Source: an uncultured Eggerthellaceae bacterium (GTDB lineage Bacteria; Actinomycetota; Coriobacteriia; Coriobacteriales; Eggerthellaceae). Taken from it: a stretch of 5,550 nucleotides of DNA. Shown in pieces: positions 1 to 5,550 of this stretch. The stretch covers positions 1-5,550 of the forward strand of contig CAMOUE010000147.1 in NCBI GenBank assembly GCA_946626265.1, in the 5' to 3' direction. The translations under genes and the position numbers were made by a program. Below the pieces are notes generated by a model. The model did not search any database and was not told the DNA's origin. It saw only the letters and a list, made by a program, of their open reading frames with translations. Position 1 is the first letter of the stretch. Every line of letters begins with the position of its first letter.

Positions 1-173
1 GGCGCCGCGGCGCCGGACGGGGCGGCGGCGAGGTCGGCCGAGCCCGCGGCCAAATCGACGGCTCCGGCGCTTGACGGACTGAATGCCATCGCGCAAGCAA
101 GGGCCAGCAATGCGATGATTAAAACAACGCCGATTCCCTTGCGCCTCGCCTCGTTAGCGCTTGCAGTATTCAT
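1..173 (-). CDS. N-terminus of a secreted or membrane-anchored protein (partial, runs off left edge)
   Basis: Reading the minus strand from the ATG at 173 gives 57 codons with no stop before the window edge, so only the N-terminus is visible. Residues 1-13 form a polar n-region containing Arg10-Arg11-Lys12. Residues 14-31 are a continuous hydrophobic core (IGVVLIIALLALACAMAF). A c-region ending Ala36-Gly37-Ala38 fits signal peptidase I cleavage before Val39. The visible mature part (39-57) is rich in Ala, Gly, Ser and Asp and resembles a flexible linker. Cys27 sits inside the core with Ala at -3 and Leu at -2, a poor lipobox, so a lipoprotein is less likely. An uncleaved N-terminal anchor is the main alternative. 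The start is fixed by a strong ribosome site 5 nt upstream. The gene is divergent from clpC. The function cannot be told from this fragment. Confidence 0.8.
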   Translation of the reverse strand, partial: MNTASANEARRKGIGVVLIIALLALACAMAFSPSSAGAVDLAAGSADLAAAPSGAAA

Positions 174-178
174 TGTTA

Positions 179-186
179 CCCTCCTC
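179..186 (-). promoter_or_regulatory. Shine-Dalgarno site of the minus-strand signal-peptide gene
   Basis: On the minus strand the sequence GAGGAGGG lies 5 nt (TAACA) before the ATG at 173. It is the strongest ribosome binding site in the window. It decides both the start and the strand here, because a plus-strand reading frame across the same DNA is also open. Confidence 0.8.
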
Positions 187-206
187 GTCGAAACGTACTC
201 GCGAGC

Positions 207-252
207 ATTAAGAGCAGATGCCTGTTCCAGTGACATGCCGTTCACATGTCAA
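207..252 (-). promoter_or_regulatory. Candidate promoter of the minus-strand gene
   Basis: Two overlapping readings are possible on the minus strand. One is an exact TTGACA -35 (252 to 247), but the hexamer 17 bp further on, TGGAAC, is a poor -10. The other is ATGTCA (236 to 231) with an 18-bp spacer and CTTAAT (212 to 207), each matching 4 of 6 consensus bases. The second would start transcription near position 200 and leave a leader of about 27 nt before the ATG at 173. Either reading places the -35 inside the 231-251 palindrome or at its edge. This is a motif reading only. Confidence 0.35.
231..251. promoter_or_regulatory. Perfect 7-bp inverted repeat, putative operator
   Basis: TGACATG (231-237) is repeated as its exact reverse complement CATGTCA (245-251) across a 7-bp spacer, so the half-site centres are 14 bp apart. 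It lies about 58 bp upstream of the minus-strand ATG and overlaps the candidate -35 hexamers of that gene. That geometry suits a dimeric repressor. I do not recognise the motif as a specific regulator's site. A small RNA hairpin is the alternative, but no T-tract follows. Confidence 0.45.
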
Positions 253-523
253 TTGAATGATCCACGTGCGCGAATGTCGCGTCTAGATGCTTTCGAATCG
301 TATTGCTGAAGTATATCATCCACCTGCACGTCCGGGGTAGCGTGGCCTCTGGCGAATCGAGCAGTACTTCGTCCAAAATTGTGGACAGGGAAGGGCGGGC
401 GCTTTGCTTGGCCGGCTGATGTCTAGAAAAAATGGGCCTTCAGAGAAGGGCGTGCAGGTTCAAGGGGGCATAACGAAGACCATCCTCGAATCCGACACGG
501 GTTTATTACGAAACGTTGTCAAG
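252..523. other. Divergent intergenic region between the signal-peptide gene and clpC
   Basis: I see no convincing gene here. The DNA is richer in A and T than the flanking coding sequence, most clearly at about 240-320, and is broken by stops in all frames outside the antisense extension that ends at 309. A 5-bp hairpin CCTTC-AGA-GAAGG (437-449) sits next to six A residues (427-432), which would be a weak terminator shape for minus-strand transcripts. Candidate -10 hexamers occur at 504-509 (TATTAC, plus strand) and 315-310 (TATACT, minus strand), but neither has a good -35 at normal spacing. The clpC promoter must lie here or overlap the CIRCE element, and I cannot place it confidently. Confidence 0.5.
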
Positions 524-550
524 TTAGCACTCATTCGAAGGGAGTGCTAA
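524..550 (+). promoter_or_regulatory. CIRCE operator (HrcA binding site) upstream of clpC
   Basis: The sequence is TTAGCACTC-N9-GAGTGCTAA, an exact match to the CIRCE consensus, and the arms extend by one more pair (G523 with C551). CIRCE is the known operator of the heat-shock repressor HrcA, whose activity depends on GroE and which normally controls groESL and dnaK operons. Here the element ends 37 nt before the clpC ATG, so it would lie in the promoter or the early 5' untranslated leader. It faces clpC, and the minus-strand gene starts about 350 bp away, so clpC is the likely target. hrcA itself is not in the window. Confidence 0.95.
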
Positions 551-587
551 CATTCCACCATGCAAAACTACGAGAGATTGGACGCGA

Positions 588-3155
588 ATGTCTTTTGAGA
601 AGTTCACAGACAAGGCGCGCAAGGTGCTCGTCCTCGCCCAAGACGAGGCGCGATCCTTGCACCAGCCTTACGTGGGCACCGAGCACCTCCTGCTCGGGCT
701 CATCCAGGAGAAGGAAGGACTTGCCGCCCAGGCGCTCGACCGCATGGACGTGAAGTACGATGCCGTGGTGCAGGCTATTCGCCAAGTCGTTGCCATCGAC
801 GAGGAGACCGATGTCTCAGGTCACCTTTCGTTCACGCCGCGCGTGAAGCGCGTGCTCGAGAACGCGCTGCGCGAGGCGATGCAGATGGGTCAAAGCTACA
901 TCTCCACCGAGCACCTCCTTCTCGGAATCGTACGGGAAGGCGACGGGACGGCGCTCGACGTGCTTGCACGGCTGGGGAAGTCGGGCGACGACGTTCGTTC
1001 CGCGCTGAACGACCTCGTGGGCCAAAGCCCCGTCTACGCAGGCAGAAACCCATTCCAGCAGCAACAGCCCGGCTCGTCGGACAGCATGCTCAAGGAGTTC
1101 GGCACCGACCTCACGAAGAAGGCGCGTGACGGCAAGCTCGATCCGGTCATCGGGCGAGCGGGCGAGATTGAGCGCATCATGCAAATCCTCAGCCGCCGCC
1201 AGAAGAACAACCCCATGATCATCGGCGAGCCCGGCGTTGGCAAGACGGCGGTTGTCGAAGGCCTCGCCCAGCTCATAGTATCTAACCAGGTGCCAGACAT
1301 CCTGAGGGACAAGCGCATCATCACGCTCGACGTGTCGGCGCTCGTCGCCGGGTCCAAATACCGCGGCGAGTTCGAGGAGCGCATGAAGAAGTGCCTGAAG
1401 GAAGTCATGGACGCAGGTGACATCATCCTGTTCATCGACGAAATCCATACGATCATCGGAGCCGGTTCCGCAGAGGGCTCGATCGATGCAGCTGCCATCT
1501 TGAAGCCGGCGCTCTCGCGTGGCGAGATCCAGGTGATCGGCGCCACGACGACCGACGAGTTTAGAAAGCACCTCGAGAAGGACTCGGCGCTCGAGCGGCG
1601 TTTCCAGCCGATAACGATCGGCGAGCCGAACGAGGAGCAGGCCGTGCGCATCATGGAAGGCCTGCGCGACCGCTACGAGGCGCACCATCACGTGCACTTC
1701 TCGGACGACGCGCTGCAAGCGGCGGTCTCGCTGTCGAACCGCTACATACAGGACCGCTTCCTACCCGACAAGGCGGTCGACGTGCTCGACGAAGCCGGGG
1801 CGCGCATGCGCATCCGCAACATGACCCTTCCGCCGTCCATTCACGAGATCGACGACGAGCTGCGCCGCGTCAAGGCGGAGAAGGAAAAGGCCATCGGCGA
1901 CCAGGACTTCGAGCGCGCCGCCCAGCTGCGCGACGAGGAGACCTCGCTCAAGGAACGTCGCGAGGCCGCGCAGAAGGAATGGGAGGAGGAGTCCCAGAAC
2001 GCAATCCAGGAAGTTACGCTGCAGGATATCGCCGATGTCGTCTCGATGACCACCGGCGTTCCGGTCTCCAACCTCACCGAAGCCGAGACCGAGAAGCTGC
2101 TGCGCATGGAGAGCGTGCTGCACGAGCGCATCGTCGGCCAGGACGAGGCCGTCACGGCGCTCTCGAAGGCCATTCGGCGCTCGCGTTCGGGGCTCAAGGA
2201 CCCGAAGCGCCCTGCCGGCTCGTTCATCTTCTTGGGGCCGTCGGGCGTCGGCAAGACGGAGCTTTCGAAAGCGCTCGCCGAGTTCCTGTTCAACTCCGAG
2301 GACGCACTCATCAGCTTCGACATGTCCGAGTACATGGAGAAGCACACGGTGTCGCGTCTCGTGGGGTCGCCTCCCGGCTACGTCGGCTTCGACGAAGGCG
2401 GTCAGCTCACGAAGGCCGTGCGCCAGCGTCCGTATTCGGTCGTGCTGTTCGACGAGATCGAGAAGGCGCATCCTGACGTCTTCAACATCCTCCTTCAGAT
2501 ACTCGAAGAGGGTCGTTTGACCGACGGTCAGGGCCGCACGGTCGATTTCCGCAACACGGTCATAATCATGACGTCGAACGTCGGCGCCCGCGACATCGCG
2601 CAGACCCAGACGCTCGGCTTCACGACCGACACGTCTTCGGGATTGTCCGACAAGGAAATCCAGAGCCGCGTGATGGCCGAGTTGAAGAAGCTGTTCCGCC
2701 CCGAGTTCCTGAACCGCCTCGATGAGATCATCGTGTTCAAGAGCCTGACCCAGGAGCAGATCGTCCAGATCGTGCGCCTCATGGTCGGCGACCTTCGCGA
2801 GCGCATGATCGAGCAGAACATGTCCATCAACTTGACGGACGAGGCGTGCAAGTTCATTGCGAAGGAGGGGACGGACACCACGTTCGGAGCGCGTCCGCTG
2901 CGCCGCGCGATCCAGCGCCTGCTCGAGGACCCGCTGTCGGAGGAGATCCTCGAGGGCAAGTGGACGAGCGGCATGATCGTCGATGTCGACGTCAAGGACG
3001 GGGAGCTCGTGTTCAGCCAGGGCTCGGGCGAGATTCCCGAACCGCGCAAGCGGGACACCATCGCCCAGCAAGCCGAGTTGCTGCTGCGCGATTACAATCT
3101 CGGGAACGCGAGCGTTCCGTCGGGCGGCATCGCGTCGGGCGGCGCGGCTTCGTAG
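588..3155 (+). CDS. clpC: ATP-dependent Clp protease ATPase subunit ClpC
   Basis: This is a cytoplasmic AAA+ unfoldase that would feed proteins to ClpP. The N-domain has two Clp repeats (about 1-145). Each carries a TEHLLLG motif, and Glu32 and Glu108 align with the glutamates that bind phosphoarginine in Bacillus ClpC. Phe3 and Phe82 match the cyclomarin-contact phenylalanines of mycobacterial ClpC1. The first ATPase module has Walker A GEPGVGKT (213-220), Walker B ending Asp284-Glu285 and an Arg337-Arg338 finger. A UVR-type coiled middle region covers about 420-465. The second module has Walker A GPSGVGKT (550-557), Walker B Asp622-Glu623, the ClpP-docking tripeptide Leu676-Gly677-Phe678 and sensor-2 Arg769 in GAR. 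All catalytic parts are present. The length of 855 is near mycobacterial ClpC1 and longer than Bacillus ClpC (about 810); the excess is a low-complexity C-terminal tail from about 812. The ATG at 588 fits family N-termini; its ribosome site (GAGAG, 572-576) is weak and distant. The middle region separates it from ClpA, and the UVR region and docking loop separate it from ClpB. Confidence 0.97.
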   Translation: MSFEKFTDKARKVLVLAQDEARSLHQPYVGTEHLLLGLIQEKEGLAAQALDRMDVKYDAVVQAIRQVVAIDEETDVSGHLSFTPRVKRVLENALREAMQMGQSYISTEHLLLGIVREGDGTALDVLARLGKSGDDVRSALNDLVGQSPVYAGRNPFQQQQPGSSDSMLKEFGTDLTKKARDGKLDPVIGRAGEIERIMQILSRRQKNNPMIIGEPGVGKTAVVEGLAQLIVSNQVPDILRDKRIITLDVSALVAGSKYRGEFEERMKKCLKEVMDAGDIILFIDEIHTIIGAGSAEGSIDAAAILKPALSRGEIQVIGATTTDEFRKHLEKDSALERRFQPITIGEPNEEQAVRIMEGLRDRYEAHHHVHFSDDALQAAVSLSNRYIQDRFLPDKAVDVLDEAGARMRIRNMTLPPSIHEIDDELRRVKAEKEKAIGDQDFERAAQLRDEETSLKERREAAQKEWEEESQNAIQEVTLQDIADVVSMTTGVPVSNLTEAETEKLLRMESVLHERIVGQDEAVTALSKAIRRSRSGLKDPKRPAGSFIFLGPSGVGKTELSKALAEFLFNSEDALISFDMSEYMEKHTVSRLVGSPPGYVGFDEGGQLTKAVRQRPYSVVLFDEIEKAHPDVFNILLQILEEGRLTDGQGRTVDFRNTVIIMTSNVGARDIAQTQTLGFTTDTSSGLSDKEIQSRVMAELKKLFRPEFLNRLDEIIVFKSLTQEQIVQIVRLMVGDLRERMIEQNMSINLTDEACKFIAKEGTDTTFGARPLRRAIQRLLEDPLSEEILEGKWTSGMIVDVDVKDGELVFSQGSGEIPEPRKRDTIAQQAELLLRDYNLGNASVPSGGIASGGAAS

Positions 3156-3217
3156 AACCGCGCCTTAGGCAGCGGCCGACAGGCGAAAGATAACACCTCT
3201 TTGTCCCGATTTGCTGT

Positions 3218-3252
3218 GCCGGGGCGGGCATGAGTCCGCCCCGGCTTTTTTT
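3218..3252 (+). terminator. Rho-independent terminator after clpC
   Basis: A perfect 10-bp GC-rich stem pairs GCCGGGGCGG (3218-3227) with CCGCCCCGGC (3236-3245) around the 8-nt loop GCATGAGT. It is followed directly by seven T residues (3246-3252). It lies 62 nt after the clpC stop. No A-tract precedes the stem, so it should act only on plus-strand transcripts. It separates clpC from the ispD unit. Confidence 0.93.
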
Positions 3253-3253
3253 G

Positions 3254-3302
3254 TCGTATGATGGTACATCAGGAGAAAGCGAATATCTGATGGGGTGGAT
3301 TT
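3254..3302 (+). promoter_or_regulatory. Possible -10 element and leader of the ispD unit
   Basis: Since the terminator closes the clpC transcript, ispD probably has its own promoter or depends on read-through. TATGAT (3257-3262) matches 5 of 6 bases of a -10 box, but a -35 at normal spacing would fall within the terminator stem and match poorly. It overlaps a small interrupted palindrome, TGATG-GTA-CATCA (3259-3271). An AGGAGA at 3271-3276 has no usable start codon at normal spacing. The likely ispD ribosome site is GGGGTGG (3292-3298), 4 nt before the ATG at 3303. Confidence 0.25.
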
Positions 3303-4181
3303 ATGGGAAGAGCCGACTCCAAGGCAGAACCCGGGTTCGCGCCGAGCACGTCCGAGGGGGCTTTGGCGGCCGAGGGCGTCGATGTGATGCCCGATGCGCC
3401 GACGTTTGCGGAAGGGACGATAGACTTCGACGCCTTGAGCAAATCGCTCGCGGGGCTCGAGGGCAAGCTCGACAAGAAGCCCAAGACTGCGGCGATCATT
3501 CTTGCAGGAGGCACGGGCGACCGTTTCGGGCGCGAGGGCGGAAAGCAGCTCGTCGAGATAGCCGGCAAACCCGTGCTCACGTGGTCTGCCGAATCGTTTG
3601 ACGCGGTCGGCGACGTCGGGCTCATCGTCGTTGTGTGTCCGGAGGACCGCAGGGACGAGTACTTGAAGAGGGCGATCGACCCCTTCCCGTTCGTGACGCC
3701 CGTAGCCGTTGCCCCGTCTGGTCCTACGCGGCAGGAATCTGCGTTCTCGGGCCTCGAGTACGTTCCCGAGGACTACGAGTACGTCGTGCTTCATGATGGC
3801 GCGCGTCCCCTGGTCACCCCGCAGCTCATCGAGCACACCATCGCCACGGTGAAGGGGAACATCGACGCGGATGGAGCCGTGGTCGCGCATCCCGCGATCG
3901 ACACGCTCAAGGTGGTCGAGAACGGCGTGGTCGCGGGGACCCCCGACCGCAACGTGTTCTGGAATGCGCAAACGCCGCAGGTGTTCCGGTCGGGCATCTA
4001 TCGCAGGGCGCATGCCGCGGCGCTTTCCGACGGCTTCGTCGGCACGGACGACTCGTCGCTCATCGAGCGGCTCGGCGGTCGCGTCCTCGTCGTGGAGGGC
4101 CCGCGCGACAACTTGAAGCTGACGGTTCCCGAGGATTACGAGTTGCTCGAGGCCGCCGTGTACAAGCTGTATGGCCGATAA
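3303..4181 (+). CDS. ispD: 2-C-methyl-D-erythritol 4-phosphate cytidylyltransferase, with N-terminal extension
   Basis: It transfers CMP from CTP to methylerythritol phosphate in the MEP pathway, in the cytoplasm. The catalytic domain spans about 61-292. It shows the nucleotide loop LAGGTGDRFG (67-76), with Arg74 and Lys81 matching E. coli Arg20 and Lys27; HDGARP with Asp165 (Asp106); DTLK with Thr201 (Thr140); DRN...QTPQ with Arg216 and Thr224 (Arg157, Thr165); and DNLKLT with Lys272 (Lys213). The usual Pro before Lys-Gln is Gly80 here. The length of 292 exceeds the usual 225-240 because of about 60 extra N-terminal residues that are acidic, Ala-rich and match no domain I recognise. ATG 3303 is the first ATG after an in-frame stop (3288-3290). 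Codon 29 (ATG 3387), with GAGGG at 3372-3376, is an alternative that would still leave about 35 extra residues. The LAGG loop also recalls the sister enzyme TarI (ribitol-phosphate cytidylyltransferase), but the adjacent ispF favours IspD. Confidence 0.92.
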   Translation: MGRADSKAEPGFAPSTSEGALAAEGVDVMPDAPTFAEGTIDFDALSKSLAGLEGKLDKKPKTAAIILAGGTGDRFGREGGKQLVEIAGKPVLTWSAESFDAVGDVGLIVVVCPEDRRDEYLKRAIDPFPFVTPVAVAPSGPTRQESAFSGLEYVPEDYEYVVLHDGARPLVTPQLIEHTIATVKGNIDADGAVVAHPAIDTLKVVENGVVAGTPDRNVFWNAQTPQVFRSGIYRRAHAAALSDGFVGTDDSSLIERLGGRVLVVEGPRDNLKLTVPEDYELLEAAVYKLYGR

Positions 4182-4237
4182 TGGCAAGAACGCCTCGTCA
4201 TGGCAGGCCATTGCAGTTCGAACGAGAAAGGTAAGCG

Positions 4238-4735
4238 ATGAATCTCGACCCACGCAAGCTGCGTACCGGTCTCGGCGTTGACGTTCACGCATTCGCGCCG
4301 GGTCGGCCGTTGATCGTCGGAGGCGTGAACATACCGCACTTCCAGGGCCTCGAGGGCCACTCGGACGCCGATGTCCTCACGCATGCCGTCATGGACGCCC
4401 TGCTGGGCGCCGCACGTGCCGGAGATATCGGAAAGCTGTTCCCGCCCGACGACCCTGCATTCGAGGGCGCTGACTCCCTAAAGCTGCTCGAGCATGTGGC
4501 TGCGAAGGTGCGCGGACTCGGATTCGAGATCGTCGATGTCGATTCCGTGATCGCCGCCCAGGCCCCCAAGATGACGCCGCATCGAGACGACATGCGCGAG
4601 AATCTGGCACACGCCATGGGGATCGACGTCGACAACGTCGGCGTGAAGGCCACGACGACCGAGCGTCTCGGCTACGAAGGCCGTGAAGAGGGCATAACAG
4701 CCTATGCGACCTGCCTGCTGTTGAAAACCGAATAG
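4238..4735 (+). CDS. ispF: 2-C-methyl-D-erythritol 2,4-cyclodiphosphate synthase
   Basis: It cyclises CDP-methylerythritol 2-phosphate to the cyclodiphosphate with loss of CMP, two steps after IspD in the MEP pathway; the family works as a homotrimer. The 165-residue protein is of normal length. The zinc ligands Asp15, His17 and His49 match E. coli Asp8, His10 and His42 at a constant offset of 7. The family motifs GHSDADVLTHAVMDALLG (40-57) and GDIG (62-65) are intact. KATTTERLGYEGREEGI (137-153) carries the metal-binding Glu142. The start is supported by AAAGG (4227-4231) 6 nt before the ATG. It lies 56 bp after ispD, and its stop overlaps the cysS ribosome site, so the three genes probably form one transcript. 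No key residue is missing. Confidence 0.97.
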   Translation: MNLDPRKLRTGLGVDVHAFAPGRPLIVGGVNIPHFQGLEGHSDADVLTHAVMDALLGAARAGDIGKLFPPDDPAFEGADSLKLLEHVAAKVRGLGFEIVDVDSVIAAQAPKMTPHRDDMRENLAHAMGIDVDNVGVKATTTERLGYEGREEGITAYATCLLLKTE

Positions 4736-4742
4736 GAGAACC

Positions 4743-5550
4743 ATGATTCGCATTTACGATACCAAGATGCACACGAAAGTCGACTTCACCGCGCTCGAGC
4801 ACGGGAAGGTGAAGATGTACGTGTGCGGTCCGACCGTGTACAACTACATTCATATTGGCAATGCACGTACGTTCATGTCGTTCGACATGATTCGCCGTTA
4901 TCTCGAATGGAGGAAATTCGACGTCATATTCGTCCAGAACATCACCGATGTCGACGACAAGATAATCAACAAGGCGAACGAAGAGGGCCGCAGCGCCGCG
5001 GAAGTCGCCGAGGAATACACGAAAGCCTTCATCGACGACATGCATGCCGTCAACGTCATGGATCCGACGGTCCGACCCAAGGCGACCGAGGAGATCGACA
5101 CCATGATCGCCATGGTGAAGGACCTCGTCGACGGCGGGCATGCGTACGCCACCGAAGACGGGGACGTGTATTTCAGCGTTCGGTCGTTCCCGAGCTACGG
5201 CTCGCTGTCCGGCCGCAACATCGACGAGATGGAGGCAGGCCATCGAGACCTGCGCACAGAGGGTATCGAGGACCGCAAGCAGGACCCGCTCGACTTTGCG
5301 CTCTGGAAGGCGGCGAAGCCCGGCGAGCCGGCCTGGGAATCGCCCTGGGGCATGGGGCGGCCCGGTTGGCATATCGAGTGCTCGTGCATGTCGAAGAAGT
5401 ATCTGGGATTGCCGTTCGACATCCACGGTGGCGGTGCCGACCTGGTGTTCCCGCATCACGAGAACGAGCGGGCGCAGTCCGAGGCCGCCTGCGGGTGCGA
5501 GTTCGCGCACCATTGGATGCATGGCGGCATGCTGCAGATCAACGGCGAGA
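4743..5550 (+). CDS. cysS: Cysteinyl-tRNA synthetase (partial, N-terminal 269 codons)
   Basis: This class I aminoacyl-tRNA synthetase charges tRNA-Cys with cysteine in the cytoplasm. The frame is open to the window edge; the family is usually about 460-480 residues, so slightly more than half is visible. The HIGH-type signature is His37-Ile38-Gly39-Asn40 in the conserved stretch YVCGPTVYNYIHIGNAR (26-42). The zinc ligands Cys28, Cys213, His238 and Glu242 align with E. coli Cys28, Cys209, His234 and Glu238. The conserved GWHIECS and HGGGADLVFPHHENE segments are intact. The window stops after MLQINGE, exactly where the KMSKS loop should follow, so that motif is not visible. The start is fixed by AGGAGA (4734-4739), which overlaps the ispF stop codon; the ispF-cysS gap is 7 bp. 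The GGGADL form is typical of CysS. The actinobacterial paralogue MshC is less likely, because it would be expected to lie away from ispDF, but I cannot exclude it by tree. Confidence 0.95.
   Translation, partial: MIRIYDTKMHTKVDFTALEHGKVKMYVCGPTVYNYIHIGNARTFMSFDMIRRYLEWRKFDVIFVQNITDVDDKIINKANEEGRSAAEVAEEYTKAFIDDMHAVNVMDPTVRPKATEEIDTMIAMVKDLVDGGHAYATEDGDVYFSVRSFPSYGSLSGRNIDEMEAGHRDLRTEGIEDRKQDPLDFALWKAAKPGEPAWESPWGMGRPGWHIECSCMSKKYLGLPFDIHGGGADLVFPHHENERAQSEAACGCEFAHHWMHGGMLQINGE

Noticed and set aside
90..98. Lipobox around Cys27 of the minus-strand protein.
   Set aside because: Ala at -3 and Leu at -2 do not fit the lipobox pattern, and the cysteine lies inside the hydrophobic core with a better signal peptidase I site downstream.
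1..309. Plus-strand reading frame open from the left edge to a stop at 307-309 (64 residues from the ATG at 115), with a hydrophobic stretch.
   Set aside because: There is no ribosome site at the ATG at 115. The part after 173 lacks the GC-rich third positions of the neighbours. The hydrophobic stretch lies largely opposite the start region of the better-supported minus-strand signal-peptide gene.
427..450. Hairpin next to six A residues that could be a minus-strand terminator.
   Set aside because: The stem is only 5 bp with a mismatch next to it, and no minus-strand gene lies upstream for it to terminate.
560..598. A 12-codon leader reading frame (ATG 560, TGA 596-598) overlapping the clpC start.
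   Set aside because: The nearest GGGAG is 15 nt upstream, which is too far. The peptide has no regulatory codon run and no attenuator follows.
816..3071. Long minus-strand reading frames of up to 436 codons opposite clpC.
   Set aside because: These are antisense shadows produced by GC-rich codon bias. The plus strand encodes a complete, unmistakable ClpC.
4181..4234. A 17-codon frame starting in the TAATG overlap at the ispD stop and ending in the ispF ribosome site.
   Set aside because: The coupling geometry is suggestive, but there is no ribosome site, the length is within chance, and the composition is uninformative.
3165..4292. A 375-codon minus-strand frame opposite ispD and the terminator.
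   Set aside because: It runs through the clpC terminator hairpin and opposite all the conserved IspD motifs. It shows no recognisable domain.

Overview
The window looks like chromosomal housekeeping DNA from a high-GC Gram-positive bacterium. The coding DNA is strongly GC-biased at third codon positions. The ClpC is the long (855-residue) actinobacterial-like type, and the order clpC - ispD - ispF - cysS is a shortened form of a neighbourhood conserved in Firmicutes and Actinobacteria. A class such as Coriobacteriia (Eggerthella relatives) would fit. That is inference from general character and gene order, not a match I could run.

Layout. At the left edge, on the minus strand, a gene for a secreted or membrane-anchored protein begins at 173 and runs out of the window. 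It has a near-perfect Shine-Dalgarno and a textbook signal peptide. Then comes an AT-richer divergent intergenic region (about 174-587). It holds a 7-7-7 palindrome (231-251) over the likely -35 of the minus-strand gene, and a perfect CIRCE operator (524-550) just before clpC. ClpC fills 588-3155 and ends at a strong rho-independent terminator (3218-3252). A second plus-strand unit follows: ispD (3303-4181), ispF (4238-4735) and cysS (from 4743, cut by the right edge just before its KMSKS loop).

How the genes work together. ClpC is the ATPase unfoldase of a Clp protease, and the CIRCE element points to HrcA-type heat-shock repression. IspD and IspF act at the cytidylylation and cyclisation steps of the non-mevalonate (MEP) isoprenoid pathway; IspE, which acts between them, is not in the window. 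CysS charges tRNA-Cys. The terminator separates the stress unit from the isoprenoid/tRNA unit. The 7-bp ispF-cysS gap, with the cysS ribosome site overlapping the ispF stop, indicates cotranscription.

I see no mobile element, CRISPR, tRNA, rRNA or clearly novel system. The points most worth a second look are the CIRCE control of clpC, the palindrome beside the edge-hidden secreted-protein gene, and the unusual N-terminal extension of IspD.
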